Assembly (NCBI GenBank): GCA_042862465.1
Contig: JASTVH010000002.1
Location: forward strand, 186,001 to 250,000
DNA length: 64,000 bases
From: JASTVH01 sp042862465
GTDB lineage: Bacteria > Pseudomonadota > Gammaproteobacteria > Pseudomonadales > Oleiphilaceae
Direction of reading: 5' to 3'
Shown here: positions 44,738 through 52,957 of the stretch, piece after piece
How positions within the stretch are numbered: position 1 is the stretch's first letter
Layout of the letters: the number at the start of each line of letters is the position of its first letter
Notes under the pieces: model-generated
What the model saw: only the letters and a program-made list of their open reading frames with translations
Database searches by the model: none
Told to the model about the DNA's origin: nothing
Made by a program: the position numbers and the translations under genes

Positions 44738-44814
44738 TCCTGGCCTGCCACTTGGTACCCATTTTCCGGGCGCGGAGGTGTGTGTCCTGTGGAAACAGCC
44801 TCAGGTTTTGCCGG

Positions 44815-45879
44815 TCACAACGGCTCCACCACTTCCATCCAGCGCCCGCTCTCGACCAGTTCCAGAAAATCGTCCCCCAGCCGCCGGCTTTCGTCGATGG
44901 CCTGGCGCCAGTAGCGTTCGCGGTTGGCGTCGTCGCCGGCGAAGGTTTCGAAGTCCTTGCGGTCCGGCAGCTTGCCATGGGGCAGGTTGGCGAGGTACTC
45001 CCCAGAGGGTGCCACCAACAGCATGTTGCTCAGGCGATTAGGGTCGCCCTGGCGCCATTTCAGGGGCTTGTCGAACCAGCCAGGGATGACCCGGTCGGTG
45101 AAGTGGGGGTAGAGGATGATGCCGTCGCCCTCGAAGGGCAGGTCGAGATGGTAGTCGGTCATACCGCCATCGCGATAGGCGCCCGGGGGCAGGCCCGGGA
45201 CATCGCGTACGGCGTCCATTACCATGGGAATGGACCCGGAGGCCAGCAGCACGGTTTCCAGGTTGCCCGGCGTCAGGGTCACGTATTCCGCCGGCATGTC
45301 GCTGAAAGCGCCGAAGGGCGGAGGCTGACGCGGGTCGTGGGCGATCACCCGTTCGAAGGCGCCGCCCAGCCATTTACGGCTGATCAGGTTGCGGCCGATG
45401 GCGGCGGACAGGCCCATCAGCAGCTTCCAGCGTTCGTCCGAGGCCAGCAGCCCGCGGCTGCGGTTGATCACCACATTGAGGCGATAGTCCGGGTTGGCGA
45501 GAATCGCCTCGGCCTGCCCGTCAATCAGCGCCTCCAGCATCCGCACGCTGCGCTCACTGACGGTGGTGGGAGTCACGCCCTTTTCGAAGCGCTGGGCCAG
45601 GTACAGCTCGCCCAGGCGCCGCAGCCCCGCCACCGGGTCCGACTGGGCCACCGCGGCAAACCGCCAGCTGCCAATGGACGCCCCCACCAGGGAGCGTACC
45701 CGTGGCGCCCGGGGCAGGAACTCCCCGAACACCGCCAGATCGAGGCCCTGTATGCCCAGCGCCTTGGGCCCCCCGGCCGCACCGGGCAGGATGCCCACGT
45801 CCGCCGGCGACAGGCCATGCTCTTCCAGGTGACGCCGCGCGGCGGCACCCGCGCGTACTGAGAGGTTCCGGACAGCCAA
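44815..45879 (-). CDS. Patatin-like phospholipase family protein
   Basis: About 354 residues. A glycine-rich oxyanion stretch LPGAAGGPKALGIQG, the nucleophile elbow GASIGS, and a DGG motif (YRDGGMTDYH) give the Ser-Asp dyad of patatins. Predicted cytosolic; the substrate is unknown. I choose TTG 45879 (SD-like GGTGG seven bases upstream, two bases after the corA stop); ATG 45912 is in frame but would overlap corA and has no ribosome-binding site. Follows corA on the same strand and converges on arsJ. Confidence 0.82.
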   Translation of the reverse strand: MAVRNLSVRAGAAARRHLEEHGLSPADVGILPGAAGGPKALGIQGLDLAVFGEFLPRAPRVRSLVGASIGSWRFAAVAQSDPVAGLRRLGELYLAQRFEKGVTPTTVSERSVRMLEALIDGQAEAILANPDYRLNVVINRSRGLLASDERWKLLMGLSAAIGRNLISRKWLGGAFERVIAHDPRQPPPFGAFSDMPAEYVTLTPGNLETVLLASGSIPMVMDAVRDVPGLPPGAYRDGGMTDYHLDLPFEGDGIILYPHFTDRVIPGWFDKPLKWRQGDPNRLSNMLLVAPSGEYLANLPHGKLPDRKDFETFAGDDANRERYWRQAIDESRRLGDDFLELVESGRWMEVVEPL

Positions 45880-45880
45880 G

Positions 45881-46834
45881 CTACAACCACCCCTTGCGTT
45901 TGAAATAGGCATAGGGGGCGATGCCGGACAGAATCATCAGGCCAATCGCCATGGGATAGCCGAAGGTCCAGTCCAGCTCGGGCATGACATGGAAGTTCAT
46001 ACCGTAAATGCTGGCCACCAGGGTCGGCGGCAGGAAGATCACGGCGGAGATGGAGAAGATCTTGATGATCTGATTCTGCTCGATGTTGATAAAGCCCTGG
46101 GCCGCATCCATGAGGAAGTTGATCTTGTCGAACAGGAAGGTGGTGTGGGACAGCAGGGTGTCCACGTCCCGGAACACCTCCAGGGTGTCACTGTGCAGGT
46201 TGTCCTTCTTGCGCACCTGCCGGGCGGTAAAGCTCAGGGCCCGCTGGGTATCCATCAGGCACAGGCGCACCTTGCCGTTGCTGTCTTCCAGCTTGGCCAG
46301 CTCATCGATGGCGTCTTCCAGCTCCGCGTCCGGATCCTCCAGCACCAGGTGACTGACCTCTTCCAGACGGCGGTGGATATCCTCCAGGGTATCGGCAAGA
46401 TTCTCGACCTTCTGCTCCATGATCTCCAGCAGCACCTCCTCCGCCGAGCCCGCCTCCAGAAAGCCTTGCCGGGCGCGCATACGGAACAGCCGGAAATCCG
46501 GCAGTTCGGTGTCGCGCAGGGTAATCAGACGGTCCCGCTGAAGCAGGAAGGCAACCGTGGTGGTCCGGTGGCGGCCCTCCGCGTAGTAAAGATGCAGGGA
46601 ATGCACGTGAACGCCGTTCTGGTCGACGAAATAGCGGGCGGAGGACTCGATCTCCTCCACATCGTCGGTTTCCGGCAGCTCTGTCTGGAAGAACTGCTGG
46701 ATCTCGCCTCGCTCTTCCTCACTGGGCTCGGTCAGGTCCAGCCAGATGGCCTCGCGCAGGCCGGCATCGTCCCCGGGCTGGATGTCCCTGGACTGCCTGA
46801 GTCGGCCTCTTTCGGCCCGAAATGCTCGCAGCAT
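45881..46834 (-). CDS. CorA family magnesium/metal transporter
   Basis: A 317-residue inner-membrane channel subunit. A large N-terminal cytosolic domain with a long coiled region (VENLADTLEDIHRRLEEVSH), then two C-terminal helices with the GMN selectivity motif in SIYGMNFHVMPELDW between them, and a basic tail KRKGWL. The acidic E-L-D after GMN fits the CorA group; ZntB-type zinc transport cannot be excluded. Coupled downstream to the patatin-like gene. Confidence 0.9.
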   Translation of the reverse strand: MLRAFRAERGRLRQSRDIQPGDDAGLREAIWLDLTEPSEEERGEIQQFFQTELPETDDVEEIESSARYFVDQNGVHVHSLHLYYAEGRHRTTTVAFLLQRDRLITLRDTELPDFRLFRMRARQGFLEAGSAEEVLLEIMEQKVENLADTLEDIHRRLEEVSHLVLEDPDAELEDAIDELAKLEDSNGKVRLCLMDTQRALSFTARQVRKKDNLHSDTLEVFRDVDTLLSHTTFLFDKINFLMDAAQGFINIEQNQIIKIFSISAVIFLPPTLVASIYGMNFHVMPELDWTFGYPMAIGLMILSGIAPYAYFKRKGWL

Positions 46835-46976
46835 GGATGATCTCCTTCCTGCCCCTGGCCGGCCATCGCCCGCCTCAGAGCCGCAATGAAAACTGGCTTC
46901 GATTCTAGCGAAGGGGCCGGGCTACGCCAATGTGACGTTTGGCGAGGGCCGGATACGGCGCTCGGCTTGATCTTTT

Positions 46977-47021
46977 TTTGACATTTCCCTGACTTTCTCC
47001 TGACTGCCCCTGCGCCACAAT
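46977..47021 (+). promoter_or_regulatory. Three direct repeats at 11-bp period, probable OmpR-type regulator site and promoter
   Basis: TGAC occurs at 46979, 46990 and 47001, each inside a 7-base unit (TTTGACA, CCTGACT, CCTGACT) separated by TTTC/TTCT. The spacing is exactly 11 bp start to start, one DNA turn. A -10-like CACAAT (47016-47021) lies ten bases after the last unit. TTGACA (46978-46983) also matches a -35. This is how OmpR-family regulators of the PmrA/QseB kind are usually placed. Confidence 0.55.
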
Positions 47022-47103
47022 GCCCTCTTCGGAAACCGACGAAAACCGCCGGTTCACCTGTTCCGCCAAAAAGAATTCGCGTGCCTTGAGATTAACCACT
47101 GCT

Positions 47104-47493
47104 GTGTTCCAGCCACTGCGCTTCCTGCTTTCGGGCGGGGCGGCAACCTTGCTGCATTGGGGACTGATGGGATTGCTGATCGGCTTCGGCATGCCGGCCG
47201 TGGCCGCCACGGGATGGGGCGCATTCGCCGGCGCTTTGGCCAACTACCTGTTGCAGCGCCAGGTCGTGTTCCGCTCATCACAGCCACACCGTCAGGCCCT
47301 GCCCAGCTATGGCCTCTGCGTGGCCCTGGGCTGGCTGGCCAATCTGCTGTGCTTTGCACTGCTCCATCAGACCCTGGGCCTGCTCTCCCCCTGGGCCCAG
47401 GGCCTGACCACCGCTGCGGTTGCCGTCCTCAACTACGGGTTGTACAAGAGGTTTGTATTCCATGACCGTTTCCCTGCATCAGAGAGTGCCTGA
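47104..47493 (+). CDS. GtrA-family small membrane protein (lipid-linked sugar flippase type)
   Basis: About 129 residues with four helices: PLRFLLSGGAATLLHWGLMG, the second with ANYLLQRQVVF, and the terminal AVLNYGLYKRFVF. GtrA proteins are thought to flip undecaprenyl-phosphate sugars. I choose GTG 47104, which gives the usual short N-terminus VFQPLRFLLSGG; ATG 47020 is in frame but lies in the putative promoter and adds a polar, non-family tail. The start is uncertain. Overlaps the next gene by 32 bases. Confidence 0.82.
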   Translation: MFQPLRFLLSGGAATLLHWGLMGLLIGFGMPAVAATGWGAFAGALANYLLQRQVVFRSSQPHRQALPSYGLCVALGWLANLLCFALLHQTLGLLSPWAQGLTTAAVAVLNYGLYKRFVFHDRFPASESA

Positions 47494-48493
47494 GGCCCGG
47501 CCACGTTCGCTCGGCGTCATCATTCCGGTCTTCAACGAACGGGCGGTATTGCCACAGACGCTGGAGCGCCTGCAAGTCGTATTCAGCCAACTCGACCTGC
47601 GGGCCGAAGCGCTGTTTGTGGACGATGGCAGCCAGGATGGTAGTGCCGAATTCCTGATCAAGGCGCGCTCCCGCTATCCGTTTGTACGACTGGTGCGCCT
47701 GAGCCGTAACTTTGGTAAGGAAGCAGCCCTGACAGCCGGCCTGGATCTGGCAGACTACGATGCCGTGGTCGTTCTCGACGCCGATCTGCAGGACCCGCCC
47801 GAGTTGATTCCGCAGATGGTCGAACAGTGGCAGGCAGGTATCGATGTGGTGCTGATGCAGCGGCGGTCCCGAGCAGGGGAATCAGCGCTCAAACGCCTTT
47901 CCGCGCACGTTTACTACCGCCTGTTGCGACGCCTGAGTCATGTGGACATTCCCAACGATACCGGCGACTTCCGCCTCTTGAGCCGGCGCGCGGTCGATGC
48001 CATGCGGCAACTGCCCGAACGCAATCGCTACATGAAGGGGCTGTTTGCCTGGATTGGACTGCCGACCGTGGTTCTGAGCTACGATCGCGATCCGCGGGCA
48101 GCCGGGGCCAGTAAGTGGGATTATCTGGGCCTGATGCAGCTGGCGCTCGATGGCATCACCTCCTTTTCCATCTCTCCCTTGCGCCTGGCGATGCTGGCCG
48201 GTCTCGTGGCCTCGCTCCTCGGCGGCGCGTTCGGTCTGTGGATTGTCTGCAAGGCCCTGCTGCTGGGCAGTGAGGTGCAGGGCTATCCCTCTCTCATGGC
48301 CATGCTGACTTTTCTCGGTGGCATCCAGCTCCTGGCCATCGGTATCGTGGGCGAATACGTGGGCAAGACGTACCTGGAGTCCAAGCAGCGACCGACGTAT
48401 CTGGTGCGGGATATCACCGCCTCAGCTCAGTCTATGCCCGCGCCCCAGCCGATCCCGGCCGATGAGGCACCGCTGCATGCCAAAGTCCGTTAA
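47462..48493 (+). CDS. GtrB-like polyprenyl-phosphate glycosyltransferase (GT2)
   Basis: A 343-residue enzyme. GT-A fold: GVIIPVFNE, VDDGSQDGS, RLSRNFGKEAALTAGLDLA, the DADLQDPPE metal motif, and a DFRLLSRRAVDAM acceptor region. Two C-terminal helices (LAMLAGLVASLLGGAFGLWI; LLAIGIVGEYVGKTYLE) anchor it in the membrane. It should move a sugar from a nucleotide donor to undecaprenyl phosphate. Start ATG 47462 with AGAGG upstream, inside the gtrA end. Confidence 0.9.
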   Translation: MTVSLHQRVPEARPRSLGVIIPVFNERAVLPQTLERLQVVFSQLDLRAEALFVDDGSQDGSAEFLIKARSRYPFVRLVRLSRNFGKEAALTAGLDLADYDAVVVLDADLQDPPELIPQMVEQWQAGIDVVLMQRRSRAGESALKRLSAHVYYRLLRRLSHVDIPNDTGDFRLLSRRAVDAMRQLPERNRYMKGLFAWIGLPTVVLSYDRDPRAAGASKWDYLGLMQLALDGITSFSISPLRLAMLAGLVASLLGGAFGLWIVCKALLLGSEVQGYPSLMAMLTFLGGIQLLAIGIVGEYVGKTYLESKQRPTYLVRDITASAQSMPAPQPIPADEAPLHAKVR

Positions 48494-49973
48494 CGTGCTT
48501 TGGGCGGTGCTCGCCGCCGTTGTCTTCAGTCGCCTTTTCGCCATGATCGGCCTGCCCATGGCCGATACCACGGAACCCCGGTACGCCGAGATCGCCCGGG
48601 TCATGGCCGTGTCCGGCGACTGGATCACGCCCTGGTTCAAGGACGGCGTGCCGTTCTGGGGCAAACCACCGCTGTCTTTCTGGGCCGAGGCGGCGTCCTT
48701 TCGGGTACTGGGATTCAATGACTTTGCGGCCCGGCTGCCCTCCTGGCTTTGCACGCTGGCCATCCTCGCCCTTATCTTTCACCAGGGCCGCGCGACCGGG
48801 GGTAAACGTCACGCCCTGGTCGCCGGCCTGATCTTTACCACCATGGCCCTGGCGTATGTAAGTGCCGGGGCCGTCATGACCGATCCCTTCCTGACCCTGG
48901 GCACCACCCTGAGCCTGGTGGCGTTTCTGCGAGTGCTCGACCATGACCGGCCCGCCTGGCGCTGGCTGTTCTTTCTGGGCCTGGCCATCGGCCTGCTGGC
49001 CAAGGGGCCGCTTGCCCTGGTTCTGGTCGGCCTGCCCTTGCTGGGCTGGACGGCCTGGCAGCGGCAATGGCACTGGCTCCTTCACGCCCTGCCCTGGGCG
49101 CGCGGGAGCCTGCTGGTGGGGCTGCTGGTTCTGCCCTGGTATGTGGCCGCAGAACTGAAGACGCCCGGTTTCCTGTCTTACTTCATCATCGGGGAACACC
49201 TGATGCGTTTCCTCGATCCGGGCTGGAACGGGGACCTCTATGGCAGTGCACACCGCTATCCCCACGGCATGATCTGGGTCTTCTGGACCTGGGCCACCTT
49301 TCCCTGGGGCCTGTTGGCACTCGGCGCCCTGCTGATTGCGTTGTTCCGCCCCCGGAAACGTCAGGCGCTGGGACGGGCACTCGCCGACCAGGCCCTTCGC
49401 TTCGAGCTTTTGGCCGCTCTGGCCCCCGGGGTGTTCTTCACCTTTGCCGGCAATACGTTGTGGACCTACCTGCTGCCGGCACTGCCTTTCACGGCGCTGC
49501 TGATGGCACGGGTGATCCACAGCGGCCCGATGGCACCGAAACCGCGGAAACTGTGGGGACTCACGGCTGTCGCACTGATTGTGCCCGTGCTGGCCAACAT
49601 CGCCAGCGGCTACGTGGCCTGGCATCCGGAACAGCTGAACACAGAGAAACGCCTGGTTCAGGTGTACCGTGATAACAGCACCGGCACGGGGATTCCCTTG
49701 CTGTATCTGGACGAGGTGCCCTTTTCGGCACGCTACTATTCCCGGGGACACGCACAGGCCGCGACGGTCGAGGGCATCCGCCAGCGACTGCAGGCGCCCG
49801 GGGAGAGCGCCGTTTATCTGGCCGTCCGGAAGCGGCAGGCCGGCGAAATCCGGCATATGCTGAGCGTACCGAGCGAGGTACTCTTTCTCAGCCATCGCTA
49901 TGCCCTGTTATATTTCAGTCCCAGCCTGAGAGCCCTGCGGAACAAGGATGCCTACAGCCATGCCGCAAACTGA
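48477..49973 (+). CDS. ArnT/PMT-like membrane glycosyltransferase (GT-C fold)
   Basis: A 498-residue polytopic protein with about twelve helices. The first periplasmic loop carries TTEPRYAEIARVM, the acidic-Pro-Arg-Tyr-Ala-Glu motif of ArnT/PMT-type enzymes that use polyprenyl-phosphate sugars. Later AYVSAGAVMTDPFL and LLAKGPLALVLVGLPLLGW. It probably transfers the sugar made by the GtrB-like enzyme to an envelope acceptor such as lipid A or O-antigen; donor and acceptor are unknown. Overlaps both neighbours. Confidence 0.85.
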   Translation: MPKSVNVLWAVLAAVVFSRLFAMIGLPMADTTEPRYAEIARVMAVSGDWITPWFKDGVPFWGKPPLSFWAEAASFRVLGFNDFAARLPSWLCTLAILALIFHQGRATGGKRHALVAGLIFTTMALAYVSAGAVMTDPFLTLGTTLSLVAFLRVLDHDRPAWRWLFFLGLAIGLLAKGPLALVLVGLPLLGWTAWQRQWHWLLHALPWARGSLLVGLLVLPWYVAAELKTPGFLSYFIIGEHLMRFLDPGWNGDLYGSAHRYPHGMIWVFWTWATFPWGLLALGALLIALFRPRKRQALGRALADQALRFELLAALAPGVFFTFAGNTLWTYLLPALPFTALLMARVIHSGPMAPKPRKLWGLTAVALIVPVLANIASGYVAWHPEQLNTEKRLVQVYRDNSTGTGIPLLYLDEVPFSARYYSRGHAQAATVEGIRQRLQAPGESAVYLAVRKRQAGEIRHMLSVPSEVLFLSHRYALLYFSPSLRALRNKDAYSHAAN

Positions 49974-50682
49974 CAACGAGGCCAACGGATCGGCGATCCG
50001 GGTCCTGATCGTCGAGGACAAGATTGCCCTGGCGGAGAACCTGTTCGAGTTCTTCGACGACGAGCGCTATGCGCTGGATTTTGCCGCGGACGGCCTGACG
50101 GCCCTGCATCTGGTGTCCACCAACAGTTACGACGTGATCGTGCTGGATGTCATGCTGCCGGGGCTGTCGGGCTATGAGCTGTGCGACCGGATCCGGCGCG
50201 ATCTTCGCTGCAACACGCCGATCATCTTCATGACGGCCCTGGACAGCCTGGACGACAAGGAAGCCGGCTTCAGTCGCGGCGGTGACGATTACCTGGTCAA
50301 GCCCTTCGAGCTGCGGGAACTGGAGCTGCGCATCAAGGCCCTGCATCGCCGTCGTACCCCCAACCGGCAAACCCTGCGGGCCGGCTCGCTGCAGTTTGAT
50401 CCCGGCACCCTGAGAGTCACCCTGGAATCGGGGCGAGTGGCGGAACTCTCGGGCATCCCCGCCCGCTTGATGGAACAGCTGGTCCGCGCCTACCCCAACT
50501 ACCTGTCCCGGACTGACCTGAACCGCGCCATCTGGGGGGTGGAGGATGTGGACACCCACACCCTGCGGACCCACATCTACGCCCTGCGCAAAGCCCTGCA
50601 GTCTGCCCTGGATCAGGATCTGATCAAGACAGTGCACGGTCGGGGGTATCGTCTGCTGGCGCCGGAGGAGGCTGCCTCTTGA
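49960..50682 (+). CDS. OmpR-family response regulator
   Basis: A 240-residue regulator. Receiver: VLIVEDKI, phospho-acceptor Asp63 in VLDVMLPGLSG, FMTALDS, YLVKPF. C-terminal winged helix with LNRAIWG and VDTHTLRTHIYALRKAL...VHGRGYRLL. Start ATG 49960 has AAGGA 11 bases upstream; an in-frame ATG at 49948 is possible. It starts inside the ArnT-like gene and overlaps the kinase gene, so the transferase and its likely regulator form one transcript. Confidence 0.92.
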   Translation: MPQTDNEANGSAIRVLIVEDKIALAENLFEFFDDERYALDFAADGLTALHLVSTNSYDVIVLDVMLPGLSGYELCDRIRRDLRCNTPIIFMTALDSLDDKEAGFSRGGDDYLVKPFELRELELRIKALHRRRTPNRQTLRAGSLQFDPGTLRVTLESGRVAELSGIPARLMEQLVRAYPNYLSRTDLNRAIWGVEDVDTHTLRTHIYALRKALQSALDQDLIKTVHGRGYRLLAPEEAAS

Positions 50683-51941
50683 GTGTCTCCGTCTCGCGCC
50701 GCATCTACCGCCTGTTCTTCATCCTGAGCCTGGTCAACAGCTTCATCCTGTTGCTCGCGGTGGAGTTCGCCGACGAGAATCTGGAAGACACCATGATCAA
50801 CGTGGACATGGTGGACCAGAAGAGTTTCTTCAAATCACAGCTGGATGGCAGCGGTGTCCAGACCTGGCAGACCGCCAATCTGCAGGTGACCTTTATACCG
50901 GCCGGCCACAGCCACACCCTGTCGCCGCTGTTCCAGGACCTGCAGCCCCCCTACACCGGTGAACTGGAGCGCAATGGCGAAACCCACCTTATCAACGTCG
51001 AGACGCTGGAGAGTCCACCGGGGACGCTCTACATCGCCAAGAACATCACCCAATATGAAAAGCGCGAAGACCTGCTCCTGATTGCGCTGGCCTTTGTCGC
51101 GGCGGGCATGGTGAGTCTGAGCTTCGTGGTGGCGCAGCTGAGTGCCCGCAAGCTGGTACGGCCCCTGCGGCGCCTCACTCACGAGATCCGCGCGACCCTG
51201 CCCGGGAAACAGCTCCCCCACATTTTTTCCGATTACGACGATACCGAGCTGCGGGAAATCGCGACGACCTTCAATCGCTTCCTGGACGAACTGAGCGCCT
51301 ATGTGGCACGGGAGCAGTCGCTGCTGGCCCTGGCCAGCCATGAACTGCGGACGCCGCTGGCGGCCATATCCGGGGCCCTGGACGTTCTCGAGCAGCGCCA
51401 GCAACCGGATCCCAAAAACCAGCGCACCCTGAACCGCATCCGCCAGGCGACCCGGGAGATGCAGGAGGATGTGCGGGTGCTCCTGAAACTGTCGCGCGGC
51501 TCCGGTGAACCCGCGCCAGCCTACCCGATGATGATCGCTGAGGTACTGGCGGACGTGTTGCGGGAGTTCCAGGCCGCCAACCCCGAGCAGTCACAACGCA
51601 TACAGCTGCAAAGCGCCGCCTCGGAGACCGCCCTGCAGGCCGACCCGGCCCTGGTGCGCATACTGCTGCGCAACCTGATCCAGAATGCGCTGACCCACAC
51701 CCGGGGCGCGATCCGGATCAGCCTGCACGAACGCGGCCTGCAGGTCGCCGACGAGGGTGCCGGCCTGCCGGAAACGGTGATCCCCCGCATCCAGCCGGTC
51801 CCGGCCACGCAAATGACCCTCCCCGAAGGCAGCGGTCTGGGGCTTTTCATCGTCCGCCTGGTGTGTGAGCGCCTCGACTGGCACCTGAACGTCGAGCAGT
51901 CCAGCGCCAGCGGTACCATTATCGCAGTGGCGTGGGGCTGA
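50679..51941 (+). CDS. Membrane sensor histidine kinase
   Basis: A 420-residue kinase starting at TTG 50679 with GGAGGAGG seven bases upstream and overlapping the regulator stop. Helix 1 near residues 10-28 (LFFILSLVNSFILLLAV), a periplasmic sensor of about 110 residues, helix 2 near 128-150 (LLIALAFVAAGMVSLSFVV), HAMP, HisKA (ALASHELRTPLAAISG), and HATPase with RNLIQNALTHT, DEGAGLP and GSGLGLFIVRLV. Partner of the preceding regulator. Ligand unknown; envelope stress or cations would be typical for such pairs. Confidence 0.92.
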   Translation: MSVSVSRRIYRLFFILSLVNSFILLLAVEFADENLEDTMINVDMVDQKSFFKSQLDGSGVQTWQTANLQVTFIPAGHSHTLSPLFQDLQPPYTGELERNGETHLINVETLESPPGTLYIAKNITQYEKREDLLLIALAFVAAGMVSLSFVVAQLSARKLVRPLRRLTHEIRATLPGKQLPHIFSDYDDTELREIATTFNRFLDELSAYVAREQSLLALASHELRTPLAAISGALDVLEQRQQPDPKNQRTLNRIRQATREMQEDVRVLLKLSRGSGEPAPAYPMMIAEVLADVLREFQAANPEQSQRIQLQSAASETALQADPALVRILLRNLIQNALTHTRGAIRISLHERGLQVADEGAGLPETVIPRIQPVPATQMTLPEGSGLGLFIVRLVCERLDWHLNVEQSSASGTIIAVAWG

Positions 51942-52048
51942 CCCGCCAGGTCAACTTGTCGCTATCGGCAAAAACCCCCGGCGGTTTTCGCCAAGTCGCC
52001 CCCGGCCAACCGTTCTATGCTGAGTGAAATTCAGAACGGAGACTGCAC

Positions 52049-52888
52049 ATGCCCGATTGGCTGGCAACACTCGTGTCCTGGTACAGCGACCCCCTGTTCC
52101 TGCTTTTTCCGGTGGCGGCCCTGGCCCTCGGCATGGGCACCTTTGTGCTGGTGGGCGGCGCCTGGACGCTGCTGGCCTGGTGGGATCCGGAATGGGCCCG
52201 CCCCTATCGGATCCAGCCCCGTCCCTTCAACATTCGCCGCCAGCTTCGCGAGACCCTGTCGCGGATGGGGTTCAACACCGCGGTACTGACACTGCTGCTG
52301 GTGCTGACCTGGCCGCTGCTGCGCCTGTCCGGCATCCACGCCGGCGCGGTTCCGCCCTGGTACGTCTTTGTGGGTCAGCTGATCTTTTTCGTACTGCTGG
52401 ACGATTTCCTCTACTACTGGATGCATCGCTGGATGCATGAAAACAAATGGCTGCTGCGCCATGTTCACGCCGTTCACCACCAGATCCGCCAACCCTACGG
52501 CCTCGCCGGCAACCATTTCCACTGGCTGGAATTCGTGATGACCGTGGGCCTGGCAATGGTGGGACCGATTCTGGTGGGCGCCCATGTCTACGTGGTCTGG
52601 GCCTGGTTCATCCTGCGTCAGTGGGAAGCGGTGGACGGCCATACCGGCTACAACCTGCCCTGGGACCCGTTTCACTGGCTGCCGCTATACGAGGGCGCGG
52701 GCTACCACGACTTTCACCATGCCCGTTTCAAGGGCAACTTTGCCGGTTTCCTGCCGCTCTGGGACCGGGTGTTCGGCACCTACGTGCCGGATTACCTGAA
52801 GTGGCGCCAGGAACAGGGCCACCGCCCGGGACTGGTCCCCGGCCCCGAGTCCCGGTCTGTCGTCGGACGTCGGACGTCAGACGTCTGA
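52049..52888 (+). CDS. Sterol desaturase / fatty-acid hydroxylase family protein
   Basis: A 279-residue membrane di-iron enzyme. Four or so helices and three histidine boxes: MHRWMH, HVHAVHH and HDFHH, with GNHFHWLE and a WEAVDGHTGYN segment. It probably hydroxylates or desaturates a lipid; no reaction can be named. The last residues (GRRTSDV) and stop arise from the 29-bp dispersed repeat also found at the end of arsJ. ACGGAGA precedes the ATG. Confidence 0.88.
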   Translation: MPDWLATLVSWYSDPLFLLFPVAALALGMGTFVLVGGAWTLLAWWDPEWARPYRIQPRPFNIRRQLRETLSRMGFNTAVLTLLLVLTWPLLRLSGIHAGAVPPWYVFVGQLIFFVLLDDFLYYWMHRWMHENKWLLRHVHAVHHQIRQPYGLAGNHFHWLEFVMTVGLAMVGPILVGAHVYVVWAWFILRQWEAVDGHTGYNLPWDPFHWLPLYEGAGYHDFHHARFKGNFAGFLPLWDRVFGTYVPDYLKWRQEQGHRPGLVPGPESRSVVGRRTSDV

Positions 52889-52890
52889 CG
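52862..52890 (+). repeat. 29-bp dispersed repeat, copy 2 (3' end of the hydroxylase gene)
   Basis: Matches 44709-44737 at 27 of 29 positions (differences at repeat positions 8 and 18). The stop TGA (52886-52888) lies at the same place within the repeat as in arsJ. It can fold into GACGTC-based hairpins. Confidence 0.85.
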
Positions 52891-52916
52891 CTCTCGCGAC
52901 CGACCGGCACAACCAC

Positions 52917-52922
52917 TATAAT
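52917..52922 (+). promoter_or_regulatory. -10 element for the TetR gene
   Basis: A perfect TATAAT 35 bases before the ATG at 52958. No good -35 is visible at the right distance. Confidence 0.4.
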
Positions 52923-52957
52923 GGCGCCTTGTTCCATGGAAGCGAAGCAGGGCCGCC

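Noticed and set aside
48432..49895. A 487-codon minus-strand frame over the ArnT-like gene
   Set aside because: Gln/Pro/Gly-rich shadow; the plus strand has membrane helices and the acidic ArnT motif.
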